Of a stretch of DNA of 64,000 nt, positions 33,115 to 42,700 are shown piece after piece. Every line of letters begins with the position of its first letter. The first letter of the stretch is position 1. Source of the DNA: an uncultured Paracoccaceae bacterium (GTDB lineage Bacteria; Pseudomonadota; Alphaproteobacteria; Rhodobacterales; Rhodobacteraceae); contig CAKZRP010000017.1 in NCBI GenBank assembly GCA_937146765.1, positions 25,174 through 89,173 on the forward strand. Direction: 5' to 3'. A program made the translations under genes and the position numbers. Below the pieces are notes generated by a model. The model was not told the origin of the DNA and ran no database searches. It worked only from the letters and a program-made list of their open reading frames with translations.

Positions 33115-35549
33115 TCCGCGGCCTCCAGGGTCAGGTCTGCAAGGGGTTGATAGTCTTTGGCCTTTTCCTTGGCGTGCTCCGCCCAGGGGTCTTTGCGATA
33201 GATGGTCTGCGAGAGCTCGAACCGCTCCACCAGCGCGCGGCGCACATCGGCATTGTCGACAATCCGCTCGCGCACCCAGTCGAGACCAACCTTGGCGAGC
33301 CATTTGTAGGGGCGGTCCAGATATTTGGCGTGCTCGCGGTAAAGCTGGATAAAGGCCACGGTCAACTCCATCGCCTCTTCCTCGGTCGCCACATCGGCCA
33401 GACGCTGGGTCTCCTTCAGGTCCATGCCTGCAGCCCCACCGACGCCGATCTGATAACCGCTGTCGACGCAGACGATGCCGACGTCCTTGCAGGTGGCCTC
33501 GGCGCAGTTCCTCGGACAGCCAGAGACGGCGAGCTTGACCTTATGCGGTGTCCACGATCCCCAGAGGGTCTGTTCCAGCTTGACGCCCAGCCCAGTGGAA
33601 TCCTGCGTGCCGAACCGGCAGTGATCGGTACCGACGCAGGTTTTTACCGTCCTCAGACCCTTGGAATAGGCATGGCCCGAGACCAGACCCGCCTTGTTGA
33701 GATCGGCCCAGATCGCGGGCAGGTCCTCGCCCTTGATCCCCAAAAGGTCGATCCGCTGGCCACCGGTGACCTTCACGGTCTTGGCGTCGTATTTCTCCGC
33801 CGCATCGGCAATGGCGCGCAGCTCGCGCGGGTTGGTGAGTCCGCCCCACATGCGCGGCACCACCGAGAAGGTGCCGTCTTTCTGGATGTTTGCGTGCTTG
33901 CGCTCGTTCACAAAGCGGCTTTGCGGGTCGTCCTGATACTCCACCGGCCAATCGGCCAGAAGGTAAAAGTTCACCGCCGGGCGGCAGCTGTGACAGCCGT
34001 TGGGGGTCTTCCAGCCCAGTTCCTGCCAGACGGCGGGCTGGCTTTTGAGCTCCTTTGCCTTGATCAGGCGGCGCACGTCTTCGTGGGTGTGATCGGTGCA
34101 GGCGCACATCGGCTGCGCTTGCGGCGCGGCATAGTCATCTCCCAGCGTCACCGCCAGCAGTTGCTCAACGAGCCCTGTGCAGGTGCCACAGGAGGCCGAG
34201 GCCTTGGTGGTCGCCCGCAGCGAGGGCAGGTCGGTCGCGCCGCCGGTGATGGCGTCGACGATGGTGCCTTTGCAAATGCCGTTGCAGCCGCAAATCTCCG
34301 CCTCACGCGGCAATGCTGCAACGGCTGAGAGAGGGTCCGCAGCGGCACCCCCCTGATAGGCGGGGCCAAAGATCAGCGTCTCGCGCATCTCCGCCACATC
34401 GGTGCCGTCCTTGATCAGGCCAAAGAACCAGTTGCCATCCGCGGTGTCGCCATACATCACCGCGCCAACGAGTTTGTTGTCTTCCAGCACCAGCCGTTTG
34501 TAGACGCCGCGCGCCGGGTCGCGGAACACGATATCCTCGCGGGTCTTGCTCTCGGCAAAATCGCCCGCGCTGAACAGATCGCAGCCGGTGACCTTGAGCT
34601 TGGTCGAGAGCGACTTCTGCACAAAGGCGGCCTCCTGCCCCAAAAGGCTCTGCGCCAAGACCTTGGCTTGGTCATAAAGCGGCGCGACCAGACCAAAGAG
34701 CGCGCCATTGTGTTCGACGCATTCGCCCACCGCATAGATGTTTTCATCCGAGGTCAGCATCTGGTCGTCCACATGGATGCCCTTGCCCACCGCCAGACCG
34801 GAGGCCGCCGCCAGCGCGGTATTGGGGCGGATGCCCACGGCCATCACCAACAGATCACAAGGCAGCTCGGTGCCATCGTCCAGCACCAGCGCGCGCACCT
34901 TGCCGTCCGCGCCTGCGATCTCCTTGGAGTTCGCTTGCAGGCGTACGGTGATGCCCTTGGCTTCGAGAGATTTCTTCAGCAGATAGCCCGCCGCCTCGTC
35001 GAGCTGACGCTCCATCAGGTGGCCCATGATATGCACCACAGTGACCTCGGCGCCGCGCGCGGCCATGCCAGCCGCCGCCTCCAGACCAAGAAGACCGCCG
35101 CCGATCACGACGACCTTGTTCCCGGCCTGCATCCCCATCATGCGTTCGGTGTCTTCGAGATCGCGGTAGGCGATCACGCCATCCAGATCATGCCCCGGCA
35201 GCGGGATGATAAAGGGGTTGGAGCCGGTGCCAAACACCAGCTTGTCATAGGCCACAACCTCGCCCGTGTCAGAGGTCACGGTCTTCGCGGCGCGATCAAT
35301 GGCGGTGATCTTCTGGCCAAACCGGGTCTGCACCCCATTGGCGGCGTACCACTCATCCGAATGGGTGACGATCTCCGCATAGGTTTTCTCGCCGGACAGG
35401 ACCGGGCTCAGCATGATGCGGTTATAGTTGCCGCGCGGCTCTGCGTTGAAGAGGGTGATGTCATAGGCGTCGGGGGCGGCTTCCAGCAGATGCTCGATGA
35501 CCCGGCCAGAGGCCATGCCAGCGCCGATGATGACGAGTTTTTCGGTCAT
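33111..35549 (-). CDS. nirB: NADH-dependent nitrite reductase, large subunit
   Basis: 812 residues from the ATG at 35549. In order: FAD domain (LVIIGAGMASGRVIEHL at the start), NAD-binding domain (KVVVIGGGLLGLEAAAGMAA, about 145-165), two BFD-like [2Fe-2S] segments (CGCNGICKGTIVDA and later CHSCRP), and the siroheme/[4Fe-4S] reductase with ligands in TCVGTDHCRFGT and SGCPRNCAEATC. It reduces nitrite to ammonium with six electrons from NADH. It starts four bases after the transporter ATPase stop. Depends on siroheme, supplied by cobA in the same operon. Confidence 0.96.
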   Translation of the reverse strand: MTEKLVIIGAGMASGRVIEHLLEAAPDAYDITLFNAEPRGNYNRIMLSPVLSGEKTYAEIVTHSDEWYAANGVQTRFGQKITAIDRAAKTVTSDTGEVVAYDKLVFGTGSNPFIIPLPGHDLDGVIAYRDLEDTERMMGMQAGNKVVVIGGGLLGLEAAAGMAARGAEVTVVHIMGHLMERQLDEAAGYLLKKSLEAKGITVRLQANSKEIAGADGKVRALVLDDGTELPCDLLVMAVGIRPNTALAAASGLAVGKGIHVDDQMLTSDENIYAVGECVEHNGALFGLVAPLYDQAKVLAQSLLGQEAAFVQKSLSTKLKVTGCDLFSAGDFAESKTREDIVFRDPARGVYKRLVLEDNKLVGAVMYGDTADGNWFFGLIKDGTDVAEMRETLIFGPAYQGGAAADPLSAVAALPREAEICGCNGICKGTIVDAITGGATDLPSLRATTKASASCGTCTGLVEQLLAVTLGDDYAAPQAQPMCACTDHTHEDVRRLIKAKELKSQPAVWQELGWKTPNGCHSCRPAVNFYLLADWPVEYQDDPQSRFVNERKHANIQKDGTFSVVPRMWGGLTNPRELRAIADAAEKYDAKTVKVTGGQRIDLLGIKGEDLPAIWADLNKAGLVSGHAYSKGLRTVKTCVGTDHCRFGTQDSTGLGVKLEQTLWGSWTPHKVKLAVSGCPRNCAEATCKDVGIVCVDSGYQIGVGGAAGMDLKETQRLADVATEEEAMELTVAFIQLYREHAKYLDRPYKWLAKVGLDWVRERIVDNADVRRALVERFELSQTIYRKDPWAEHAKEKAKDYQPLADLTLEAAE

Positions 35550-35553
35550 GATG

Positions 35554-37236
35554 TCACTCCGCCGCGATCTTTTTTGCGGTTGCTGTGGGTTTCGGTTTGG
35601 CGCCGTGTTCGTATTCCTCAAGGAAATCGAGCACCTCTTGGCGGTAGCTGTAGTAATCCGGATGTTCCAAGAGCGCCTTGCGGGTGCGCGGGCGGGGCAG
35701 GTTTACTTCGGTGATCTTGCCGATGGTCGCCTGCGGGCCGTTGGTCATCATCACCACCCGGTCAGCCAGCAGGATCGCCTCGTCCACATCGTGCGTCACA
35801 CAGATCGCGGTGACCTTGGTGCGGGACCAGACCTCCATCAGCACCTCTTGCAGCTCCCAGCGGGTGAGGCTGTCGAGCATTCCGAAGGGCTCATCCAAGA
35901 GGAGCAACTTCGGCGACAGGGCAAAGGCGCGGGCGATGCCGACGCGCTGCTGCATGCCGTTCGACATGGCGCTGGCGGGCTTGTCCATCGCATCACCCAG
36001 ACCGACCCTTTCGAGGTAATATTCCACCACGTCCTGACGCTCGGCCTGAGAGGCCTTGGGATAGACCTTGTCCACCCCAATCGCGCAGTTCTCCCGCGCC
36101 GAGAGCCAAGGGAACAGGTTCGGTGACTGGAACACCACCGCGCGCTCGGGATCGGCGCCCTCGACGTGTTTGCGGTCCAGTTTGATCGCGCCCTTGGAGA
36201 TCGCATTCAGCCCTGCGGCCATGGTCAGAACGGTGGATTTGCCGCAGCCGGAATGGCCGATCAGCGAAATGAACTCGCCCTTGTTGATCTTGAGGTCGAA
36301 ATCCTCAACCACGGTCAGCGGCCCCTTGGGGGTGGGATAGATCTTGTAGAGCTGCGAGAAGTCGAGATAGCGCTCCTCGGCCAGCGAGGCGGAGGCTTCG
36401 ACCACGGCGCTGGGCAGATTGTGGATCGGGGTCACGTCGGGCAGTTGCTTGGTGCCTTCGACCTTGGCCTTGATGCCCACATCCATCAGATATCCGGTGA
36501 CCCGCGCCCGCAGCGCCTTGAACACCTCGTCATGGTTCATTGCCGAACGGTCGCGCGGGCGGGGCAGGGTGACCTTGAACTCCTCGCCTAAGGAGCCATC
36601 GGGATTGAGCGCAATGATCCGGTCGGCGAGCAGGATCGCCTCGTCCACGTCATTGGTGATCAGCACGCAGGTCTTTTTATCCGCCTCCCAGATCGCCTCG
36701 ATCTCATCGGCGAGATTGGCGCGGGTGAGGGCGTCGAGCGCCGAGAGCGGCTCATCGAGCAGCAGCACCTCGGGGTCCATCGCCAGTGCGCGGGCCACGT
36801 TGACCCGCTGGCGCATGCCGCCAGAGAGCTCCGCCGGGCGGCGGTGGGTGGCATGGGAGAGGCCGACCATCTTGACGTAATGGTCGATCTTGGCGGCTTT
36901 CTCCGCCTTGGAAAGGCCGGGGAAGACCGCATCCACAGCGAGACCCACATTGCCCGCCACGGTGAGCCAGGGCATCAGCGAATAGCTCTGGAAGATCACG
37001 CCGCGCTCCGGGCCGGGGCCGGTGATCTCGCGGCCCTTGTAGGTGATGCGGCCCTTGGTCGGGGTGTCGAGCCCCGCCATCAGGTTGATCAGCGTCGTCT
37101 TGCCGGTGCCGGAAAAGCCGAGGAGCACGAGGAACTCGCCCTCCTTCACTGATAGATTGATGTCCTTCAGCACAGGAGTGGCTTGGGTGCCGGTGCCGAA
37201 GCTTTTGGAAACATGGGTGAATTCAAGAACGCTCAT
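35554..37236 (-). CDS. nrtD: Nitrate ABC transporter ATPase, two ABC domains in one chain
   Basis: 560 residues containing two complete ATPase domains. The first has Walker A GFSGTGKT (40-47) and signature LSGGMRQRVNVARALAM; the second (from about residue 290) has GHSGCGKST and a degenerate signature MSNGMQQRVGIARAF. Both have Walker B LLLDEP. In cyanobacteria NrtC and NrtD are separate chains, and NrtC has a solute-binding-like C-terminus; here two NrtD-like halves are fused and no such domain is present. It powers NrtB. Symbol by homology; nrtCD would be equally apt. Confidence 0.9.
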   Translation of the reverse strand: MSVLEFTHVSKSFGTGTQATPVLKDINLSVKEGEFLVLLGFSGTGKTTLINLMAGLDTPTKGRITYKGREITGPGPERGVIFQSYSLMPWLTVAGNVGLAVDAVFPGLSKAEKAAKIDHYVKMVGLSHATHRRPAELSGGMRQRVNVARALAMDPEVLLLDEPLSALDALTRANLADEIEAIWEADKKTCVLITNDVDEAILLADRIIALNPDGSLGEEFKVTLPRPRDRSAMNHDEVFKALRARVTGYLMDVGIKAKVEGTKQLPDVTPIHNLPSAVVEASASLAEERYLDFSQLYKIYPTPKGPLTVVEDFDLKINKGEFISLIGHSGCGKSTVLTMAAGLNAISKGAIKLDRKHVEGADPERAVVFQSPNLFPWLSARENCAIGVDKVYPKASQAERQDVVEYYLERVGLGDAMDKPASAMSNGMQQRVGIARAFALSPKLLLLDEPFGMLDSLTRWELQEVLMEVWSRTKVTAICVTHDVDEAILLADRVVMMTNGPQATIGKITEVNLPRPRTRKALLEHPDYYSYRQEVLDFLEEYEHGAKPKPTATAKKIAAE

Positions 37237-37242
37237 CAGGGA

Positions 37243-38316
37243 TCACCGGTTGTTCGTGAAGGTGAAGAGCGATTGCAGCGCGAACATCACCCGGTCGAGG
37301 AGGAAGCCGATGATGCCAATGGTCAGCACCGCGACGATGATCTTGGCAAGCGAGGAGGAGGAGCCGTTCTGGAATTCGTCCCAGACAAATTTGCCCAGAC
37401 CGGGGTTCTGCGCCAGCATCTCGGCGGCGATCAGCACCATCCAGCCCACACCGAGGCTGAGCCGCAGACCGGTGAAGATCAGCGGCAGGGCGGAGGGCAG
37501 CACCAGTTTGGTCACCTTGGTATAGGTGTTCATCTTCAGGACCTTGGAGACGTTCACCAGATCCTTGTCGATGGAGGCCACGCCAAGCGCGGTGTTGATC
37601 AGCGTCGGCCAGAGCGAGCAGAGGGTGACGGTGATTGCCGAGACGAGGAAGCTCTTGGCAAAGAACCCGTCGTTGGAGGCGGCAAGGGCGGAGACCACCA
37701 TGGTCACGATCGGCAACCACGCCAGCGGCGAGACCGGCTTGAAGATCTGCACCAGCGGGTTGATCGCGGCATTGGCGATCGGCGAGAGGCCTGCGAGGAT
37801 GCCAAGCGGGATGGCAACCACTGCAGCGATCAGGAAGCCGAAGAACACCGTCTGGATCGAGGTCCAGATCTGGTCATAATAGCTCGGCGCGCCGGTATAG
37901 GGGATGTCCTTCACCTGATCGGCCTTGCCTGCGGCAATCAGCTTGGCATTGCGCTGCGCGACACGGTCGTTGAACTCGGCTTCTTTTTCGGCCTTGGCGA
38001 GGGCGTCCTGGTGCAACAGGACCGCCTCGGACCAGACCTGCGCCGGGCCGGGGATGGCACCGAGCGAGGTCTGCACCTGCGGCGCCAGCGTGCCCCAGAG
38101 GGTGAGGAAGGCGAAGATGGCGATGAGCGGCACTGCCAAGAGACGCCAGATTTCCTTCAACTGACCGCGCGGGTTGTCCCCTGCGGCGGCTTTGAGCAAG
38201 GGGGTGATCCAGGCAAGGCCCAGCACCTGAAACCAGCCGTCGAGCTTGTTGATGCGGGTGAAGAGCCGCGCGCGGCGGGCCTCAGTGCTGAGGGAGGTGG
38301 GGTCGACGGTGGTCAT
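37243..38316 (-). CDS. nrtB: Nitrate ABC transporter permease
   Basis: 357 residues. Long N-terminal soluble/first-helix part (residues about 1-130 with one helix near 55-75, LLAVPLIAIFAFLTLWG), then the permease core of about five helices with the EAA-type loop toward the ATPase (around VASIDKDLVNVSKVLKM). Larger than the usual 260-280-residue NrtB because of the extended N-terminus and the inserted linker. Six bases before nrtD start. Works with the fused ATPase and NrtA. Confidence 0.92.
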   Translation of the reverse strand: MTTVDPTSLSTEARRARLFTRINKLDGWFQVLGLAWITPLLKAAAGDNPRGQLKEIWRLLAVPLIAIFAFLTLWGTLAPQVQTSLGAIPGPAQVWSEAVLLHQDALAKAEKEAEFNDRVAQRNAKLIAAGKADQVKDIPYTGAPSYYDQIWTSIQTVFFGFLIAAVVAIPLGILAGLSPIANAAINPLVQIFKPVSPLAWLPIVTMVVSALAASNDGFFAKSFLVSAITVTLCSLWPTLINTALGVASIDKDLVNVSKVLKMNTYTKVTKLVLPSALPLIFTGLRLSLGVGWMVLIAAEMLAQNPGLGKFVWDEFQNGSSSSLAKIIVAVLTIGIIGFLLDRVMFALQSLFTFTNNR

Positions 38317-38375
38317 GGGAGGATCCTTTTGGGGAATGTCCGAAGGTCTGAGGTGGGGGGAGGGGAGCGGCGCTC

Positions 38376-38391
38376 GTTCCCGCTTGGGAAC
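38376..38391 (-). other. Short hairpin between nrtA and nrtB
   Basis: GTTCCC, four bases, GGGAAC in the 116-base nrtA-nrtB gap. No T-run. Likely an mRNA-processing or stability element that lets the binding protein be made in excess over the permease (inference). Confidence 0.4.
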
Positions 38392-38432
38392 ATCGCCCCG
38401 CCCACCCTCCCGTCAGGCGCGAGAGGGCGGCG

Positions 38433-39800
38433 TCAGCCCTGGACGGCCTCGCCTACCACGGTTTGCTCGCCCTTGAGGCCAATCGGCAGGCTGTCGATAT
38501 AGGCGTTGGGGCTGCGGCCATCGAAGGGGATGCGGTCGATGATGTCCTCGGCCGGGGTCGGGGCCTTGTAGCCATCGCTGTCCCAGGGGAAGTCGGCCTC
38601 GTTTGCCTTGCCTTCCTCGACCAGCATCCGGGCCGCTTCGAGGTAGATCGCGGGCTTATAAACCGATTTGGCGACCTCATCGAACCAGCTGTCGGACTTT
38701 GGCTCGGCGATCTGGCCCCAGCGGCGCATCTGCGTGAGATACCAGACCGCATCGGAATAGAAGGGGTAGGTCGCGTTGTAGCGGAAGAACACATTGAAGT
38801 CGGGCACCGCGCGCTTGTCGCCCTTCTCGTATTCAAAGGTGCCGGTCATCGAGTTGGCGATCACCTCCGGGTCGGCGCCGACATAGTCCGGGCGGCTCAG
38901 GATCTCGACCGCCGCTTCGCGGTTGGCGTTGTCGTTCTCGTCAAGCCACATGGCGGCGCGGATCAGCGCCTTGGTCACCGCGAGAGTGGTGTTGGGGTTG
39001 GCTTCGGCGAATTCTGCCGAAAGACCAAAGACCTTCTCGGGGTTGTTCTTCCACAGCTCGTAATCGGTGATTACCGGCACGCCGATGCCTTTGAACACTG
39101 CCTGCTGGTTCCACGGCTCGCCCACGCAATAGCCGGAGATGGTGCCGGCCTCCAGCGTTGCGGGCATCTGCGGCGGCGGGGTCACGGAGAGGAACGCTTC
39201 GGCGCCGATCTGGCCGGTCACGTTCTCCGGGCTGTAAAAACCGGGGTTGATGCCGCCTGCGGCCAGCCAATAGCGCAGCTCGTAGTTATGGGTGGAGACC
39301 GGGAAAACCATGCCCATGTTGAAGGGCTTGCCCTTGGCTTTGAAGGTTTCGATCACCGGCTTCAGATAGGACGCGGAAATCGGGTGCTGCACCTTGCCCT
39401 CGGCGTCGACGGGCAGATTGGGCTTCATCATCTCCCAGACTTCGTTCGACAGGGTGATGCCGTTGCCGTTGAGGTCCATCGAGAAGGGGGTGATGATATG
39501 CGCCTCGGTGCCGTAGCCGATGGTGGCGGCGAGCGGTTGGCCGGCCAGCATATGCGCACCATCCAGCGTGCCGTCGATCACCCCGTCCAGCAGCACTTTC
39601 CAGTTCGCCTGCGCCTCCAGCGTGACAAACAGACCTTCGTCGTCAAAGAAGCCCTGTTCATAGGCGACCGCCAGCGGGGCCATATCGGTCAATTTGATAA
39701 AGCCAAAGGTCAGTACGTCTTTTTCCAGCGCCAGCTGTTCGGCCAGTGCGGGGGTGGTGAGGGCTGTCGTGGCCGCAAGGCCCAAAATCAGTTTCTTCAT
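38433..39800 (-). CDS. nrtA: Nitrate/nitrite ABC transporter substrate-binding protein
   Basis: 455 residues. Sec signal peptide ([19 protein letters not shown], cleavage after about residue 20), no lipobox cysteine. The mature protein is NrtA/NasF-like: [51 protein letters not shown]. It captures nitrate in the periplasm. First gene of the operon after the regulated leader, with GGGGACGG as a weak ribosome site. Its paralogue nasS upstream lacks a signal peptide. Confidence 0.94.
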   Translation of the reverse strand: MKKLILGLAATTALTTPALAEQLALEKDVLTFGFIKLTDMAPLAVAYEQGFFDDEGLFVTLEAQANWKVLLDGVIDGTLDGAHMLAGQPLAATIGYGTEAHIITPFSMDLNGNGITLSNEVWEMMKPNLPVDAEGKVQHPISASYLKPVIETFKAKGKPFNMGMVFPVSTHNYELRYWLAAGGINPGFYSPENVTGQIGAEAFLSVTPPPQMPATLEAGTISGYCVGEPWNQQAVFKGIGVPVITDYELWKNNPEKVFGLSAEFAEANPNTTLAVTKALIRAAMWLDENDNANREAAVEILSRPDYVGADPEVIANSMTGTFEYEKGDKRAVPDFNVFFRYNATYPFYSDAVWYLTQMRRWGQIAEPKSDSWFDEVAKSVYKPAIYLEAARMLVEEGKANEADFPWDSDGYKAPTPAEDIIDRIPFDGRSPNAYIDSLPIGLKGEQTVVGEAVQG

Positions 39801-39864
39801 CAGGTCCGTCCCCTGTTGGGTGGTGATGTCCGCTACGCCTTGTTTTCCAGCTCCACGAACGACA

Positions 39865-39920
39865 AAAGCCGCCGACCATATCCGCCGGGAGGAGGGGGCG
39901 GATCGTGGTCGAGCGGCTTT
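39865..39920 (-). terminator. Conditional terminator in the nrtA leader
   Basis: On the minus strand AAAGCCGC-U-CGACCA pairs with UGGUCGGCGGCUUU: 14 base pairs with a single bulged U. An inner stem UCCGCC/GGCGGA closes the loop, and UUUU ends the structure. The 5' arm uses the loop and 3' arm of the ANTAR-type hairpin at 39911-39924, so the two folds are mutually exclusive. It ends 64 bases before the nrtA ATG. Confidence 0.82.
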
Positions 39921-39948
39921 GCTCTATGTATATCCCAAAGCTTTGGGA
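39911..39948 (-). promoter_or_regulatory. Two-hairpin ANTAR (NasT) target in the nrtA leader
   Basis: First hairpin: 16-base palindrome UCCCAAAGCUUUGGGA (39933-39948). Second: GAGC, hexaloop AAAGCC, GCUC (39911-39924), eight bases later. The second loop has A at position 1 and G at position 4, the reported ANTAR consensus; the first loop (AAGCUU in the five-pair register) fits only A1. NasT binding would stabilise the second hairpin and prevent the overlapping terminator. Confidence 0.78.
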
Positions 39949-40084
39949 GAATTCGGTCGGCTCGCGTCGTTGCTGGCCTGACTTCACGATAGCCACAACG
40001 GCGGCTTTGTCACAAAAGCTAAATGTATCTTTCCGCCGGGATTCTGCTGCAATGCGGCGCGCCTCTGCTGCGCTGCCGCTTTTT

Positions 40085-41254
40085 TCAGCGCTTCACGCGG
40101 GCCGGGGTGAAGATCTGACCATCAAAGAAACGGTTGTCGGTGGCGGGCTGGCTCAGACCGGCGGGCAGGGGCGCGGAATCACGGCCCTCGGTGCGGCTGG
40201 ATTCGGGTGGCAGCGTGGTCAGATCAGCCAGCGCACGGCGATAGAGATCGCTGCGGAACACGGGGCTTGCCGCCGCTTGCGCCGCCACCGGGTCGAGGCC
40301 GGAGCGCGCCGCCAGCTGATGGGCGATCCATTGCGCCTGGCTTTCCCAGGGAAAGGTCGCCTCGGCGAGGTAGAACCGCAGAAACCCCGACACCTCGCGC
40401 TGCAGCCCTTGCGGCGTCACCGTCAGCTTGCCGGTCAGGGCACGGTCGATGATCTCGGCCGGCATATTGAGGTAGGGTTCCCGCGCCAACATCTCGGCGG
40501 CAAGCATCCGGCTCTCGTCAGACGCCAGCCAGCGCCCGGCGCGCCAGACCGCACGGATCAGCCGGTCGCAAAGGTGGTCCGAATGGGTGGCCCAGTTGCT
40601 ACGCACCGCCAGCACCTTTTCCGGGGCAAAGGACCAGATCGCCGAGGTGGGCAGGATCAGCGACCCCAACCGCTCCTCCACCACGATGGAGCCCCAGGGC
40701 TCGCCGACGCAGAACGCGTCCACCTCACCCGCGCGCAGGGCCTCGGCCATCAGCGATGGCGGCACCGTATGGATGTCGAGGGCCTGCGACGCGGAAAAGC
40801 CCAGCGCATTGAGCCAGTAATGCAGCAGTTCCGCATGCATCGAGAAGGGGAAGGGCACCGCGATCCGCAACCGCTCCGGCGCGGCGGCGATCAGCGCCGC
40901 CCCCGTCGCGCGCGCGTCGTTAAAGGCAAAGTCATGGCCCTCAGCCCGCATCCGCTCGGCCAGCGCGGTGCTGACGCCGACCACATTGCCGTTCACCGAG
41001 AGCACGGAAATCGCGCTCATCGGCCCGCCGGTATTGCCGATGCCCAAGGCGCCGGCCACCGGGGCGGGGGCGAGCATATGGGCTGCATCCACCTGCCCGA
41101 AGGCCAGCATGTCGCGCAAGGACGACCAGGAGGGCGCGCGTTTCAGGTCCAGCTCCAGACCTTCTTCGGCGGCAAAGCCCATTTCCTGCGCCACGATCAG
41201 CGGCGCCGCATCGACCAGCGGGATAAACCCCACGGGGATCTTGACACCCCTCAT
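40085..41254 (-). CDS. nasS: Cytoplasmic nitrate/nitrite sensor of the NasS-NasT system
   Basis: 389 residues, homologous to NrtA (shares VGFIPLVDAAPLIVAQEMGF, GQVDAAHMLAPAPVAGALG and DAFCVGEPWGS) but starting directly with the binding fold and no signal peptide, so it stays in the cytoplasm. In characterised systems NasS holds NasT inactive and releases it when nitrate or nitrite binds. The ATG overlaps the nasT stop by four bases, fitting stoichiometric production. The regulated leader of the structural operon begins right after its stop. Confidence 0.92.
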   Translation of the reverse strand: MRGVKIPVGFIPLVDAAPLIVAQEMGFAAEEGLELDLKRAPSWSSLRDMLAFGQVDAAHMLAPAPVAGALGIGNTGGPMSAISVLSVNGNVVGVSTALAERMRAEGHDFAFNDARATGAALIAAAPERLRIAVPFPFSMHAELLHYWLNALGFSASQALDIHTVPPSLMAEALRAGEVDAFCVGEPWGSIVVEERLGSLILPTSAIWSFAPEKVLAVRSNWATHSDHLCDRLIRAVWRAGRWLASDESRMLAAEMLAREPYLNMPAEIIDRALTGKLTVTPQGLQREVSGFLRFYLAEATFPWESQAQWIAHQLAARSGLDPVAAQAAASPVFRSDLYRRALADLTTLPPESSRTEGRDSAPLPAGLSQPATDNRFFDGQIFTPARVKR

Positions 41255-41835
41255 GACAGCAACTCCGCCGCGGTGACCAGCGCCTGCGCCACATCGGCCA
41301 CCCGCTTGTTCTTGTCCATCGCGGTCTTGCGCAGCAGGGCATAGGCCTCTTCCTCGGTGATGCCGCGCGCCTTCATGATCATGCCCTTGGCCCGGTCGAT
41401 GAGCTTGCGTTCCTCCAGCGCGCGTTTGGTCTCGGCCAGTTCGGTGCGCATCCGGTGCACCATGTTGAACCGGGCAATCGCCGCATCCAGAATCGGTTTC
41501 AGCCGCGCCGGCTGCATCCCGTCCACCACATAGGCCGAAACGCCCGCCTCGATTGCAGAGGTCGAGAGCCCCTCGCCGGACTGGTCGACAAACATCGCAA
41601 CCGGGCGCTCCAGCGGGCCGGAGGCCAGCGTCAGCTCCTCCAGCATATCGCGCGAGGGGTTCTCGATGTCGATCAGCACCACATCGGGGTTCAGCGCCTG
41701 GATCTGCCGGGCCAGCCGGGTCGCATCGGCGATCACATGCACCTGGTAACGTCCCAACGCGCGCAGGCTCTCGCTGACCTGAGCGGCGCGGTCGGGATCG
41801 GATTCGACGAGGATGACGGAGAGGAGATCGGGCAT
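41251..41835 (-). CDS. nasT: ANTAR-domain transcription antiterminator
   Basis: 194 residues from the ATG at 41835. Receiver-like domain (about 1-125; an aspartate is retained in DVVLIDIENP) and a C-terminal ANTAR domain (about 130-190: RALEERKLIDRAKGMIMKAR, then GITEEEAYALLRKTAMDKNK) that binds paired RNA hairpins. With NasS it controls read-through into nrtABC-nirBD-nasA-cobA; the matching leader structure is visible at 39865-39948. First gene of the nas cluster, divergent from the rhodanese gene (234 bases). Confidence 0.94.
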   Translation of the reverse strand: MPDLLSVILVESDPDRAAQVSESLRALGRYQVHVIADATRLARQIQALNPDVVLIDIENPSRDMLEELTLASGPLERPVAMFVDQSGEGLSTSAIEAGVSAYVVDGMQPARLKPILDAAIARFNMVHRMRTELAETKRALEERKLIDRAKGMIMKARGITEEEAYALLRKTAMDKNKRVADVAQALVTAAELLS

Positions 41836-42069
41836 GCCCCAGATACGCCGCGCTGCAGCAGCGAAGTAAAGCGGCACCTGCTGATTTGCCGTGCGGCTGC
41901 GCGGGAGCTGCCTGTTATTTGGGCGCTGCCCGGTTGACCTCACGGTGTACGTGGCCCTGAGGTTGAACTGGCGTGCTGCGACACAGGGGGCTAGGGTGGC
42001 CCCGTCGTCTCCGGCCTTCTTTCCGGAGGGTCTCTTTGGGCGACGCAGAAGAAGAAGGAGGAGACCCGC

Positions 42070-42471
42070 ATGACGCCGCTCAAGATTTCTTCGGCCCGGA
42101 TGGTGGCCGAGGCCCGCGCCCGGATCGAGGAACTGGACAGCGCCGAGGCCATCGCGCTGCACGGGCGGCCCGATGTGGTCTTTGTCGACCTGCGCGATGT
42201 GCGCGAACGCCAGCGCATTGGCTTCATCCCCGGCAGTTTCCACTGTCCGCGCGGGATGCTGGAATTCTGGGTCGATCCCGAAAGCCCCTATTTCAAGGAG
42301 ATCTTCGCCGAGGAGGGCAAGCGCTTCATCTTCCACTGCGCCTCCGGCTGGCGGTCCGCCCTCTCGGTGGCGCTGCTGCAGGACATGGGGTTTGCCGCGG
42401 CGCATCTGCGCGATGGCTTTTCCGGCTGGCAAAAGGCCGAGGGGCCGATGGTGCCCCCGGCCGAGACCTGA
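42070..42471 (+). CDS. Rhodanese-like sulfurtransferase
   Basis: 133 residues, single rhodanese domain. Characteristic DVVFVDLRDVRERQRIGFIP (about 35-54), and the catalytic cysteine C90 in the loop FHCASGWRSAL. It would transfer sulfane sulfur to an unknown acceptor, or act in cyanide or redox handling. GGAGGAG precedes the ATG. It stands between divergent nasT and the rpsD promoter; no functional link to either is evident. Confidence 0.88.
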   Translation: MTPLKISSARMVAEARARIEELDSAEAIALHGRPDVVFVDLRDVRERQRIGFIPGSFHCPRGMLEFWVDPESPYFKEIFAEEGKRFIFHCASGWRSALSVALLQDMGFAAAHLRDGFSGWQKAEGPMVPPAET

Positions 42472-42496
42472 GGGGCAGAAACCGCAGGCTGGGCTA

Positions 42497-42524
42497 TTGA
42501 CACCCCGAACCGTTCCTATATACG
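42497..42524 (+). promoter_or_regulatory. rpsD promoter
   Basis: Perfect -35 TTGACA (42497-42502), 16 bases, TATACG inside a TATATACG run. Transcription would start near 42531, giving a leader of about 190 bases before rpsD. Confidence 0.65.
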
Positions 42525-42654
42525 CGCGGCTTCATTGGTGTTGGTGGCTCCCGCAAGGGATCGCCTGTCATGGGGAAACCCAAGAGGACAACGCCCTTCA
42601 TATGTTGCAGGTCTCCTGGGGCAGGTAAACACTGACGCCGCCGTCGCAGACGCG

Positions 42655-42700
42655 ATTGCAGGCCGGAAAGTGGGCACCGGTTTTCGGATCACCCTGCAAT
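42655..42700 (+). promoter_or_regulatory. Long hairpin in the rpsD leader, next to the ribosome site
   Basis: ATTGCAGG pairs with CCTGCAAT, and inside CCGGAAA pairs with TTTTCGG (one G-U). The stem ends ten bases before the AGGAGA of rpsD. Upstream the leader has GNRA-capped mini-hairpins (CCC-GCAA-GGG and GGG-GAAA-CCC). This fits translational autoregulation by S4, as in other bacteria where rpsD is separate from the alpha operon (inference). Confidence 0.5.

Noticed and set aside
40035..40055. Sigma-54 promoter before the nas leader
   Set aside because: A GG...TTGCA element exists, but the GG to GC spacing is 11 instead of 10 bases, and it lies close to the nasS stop.
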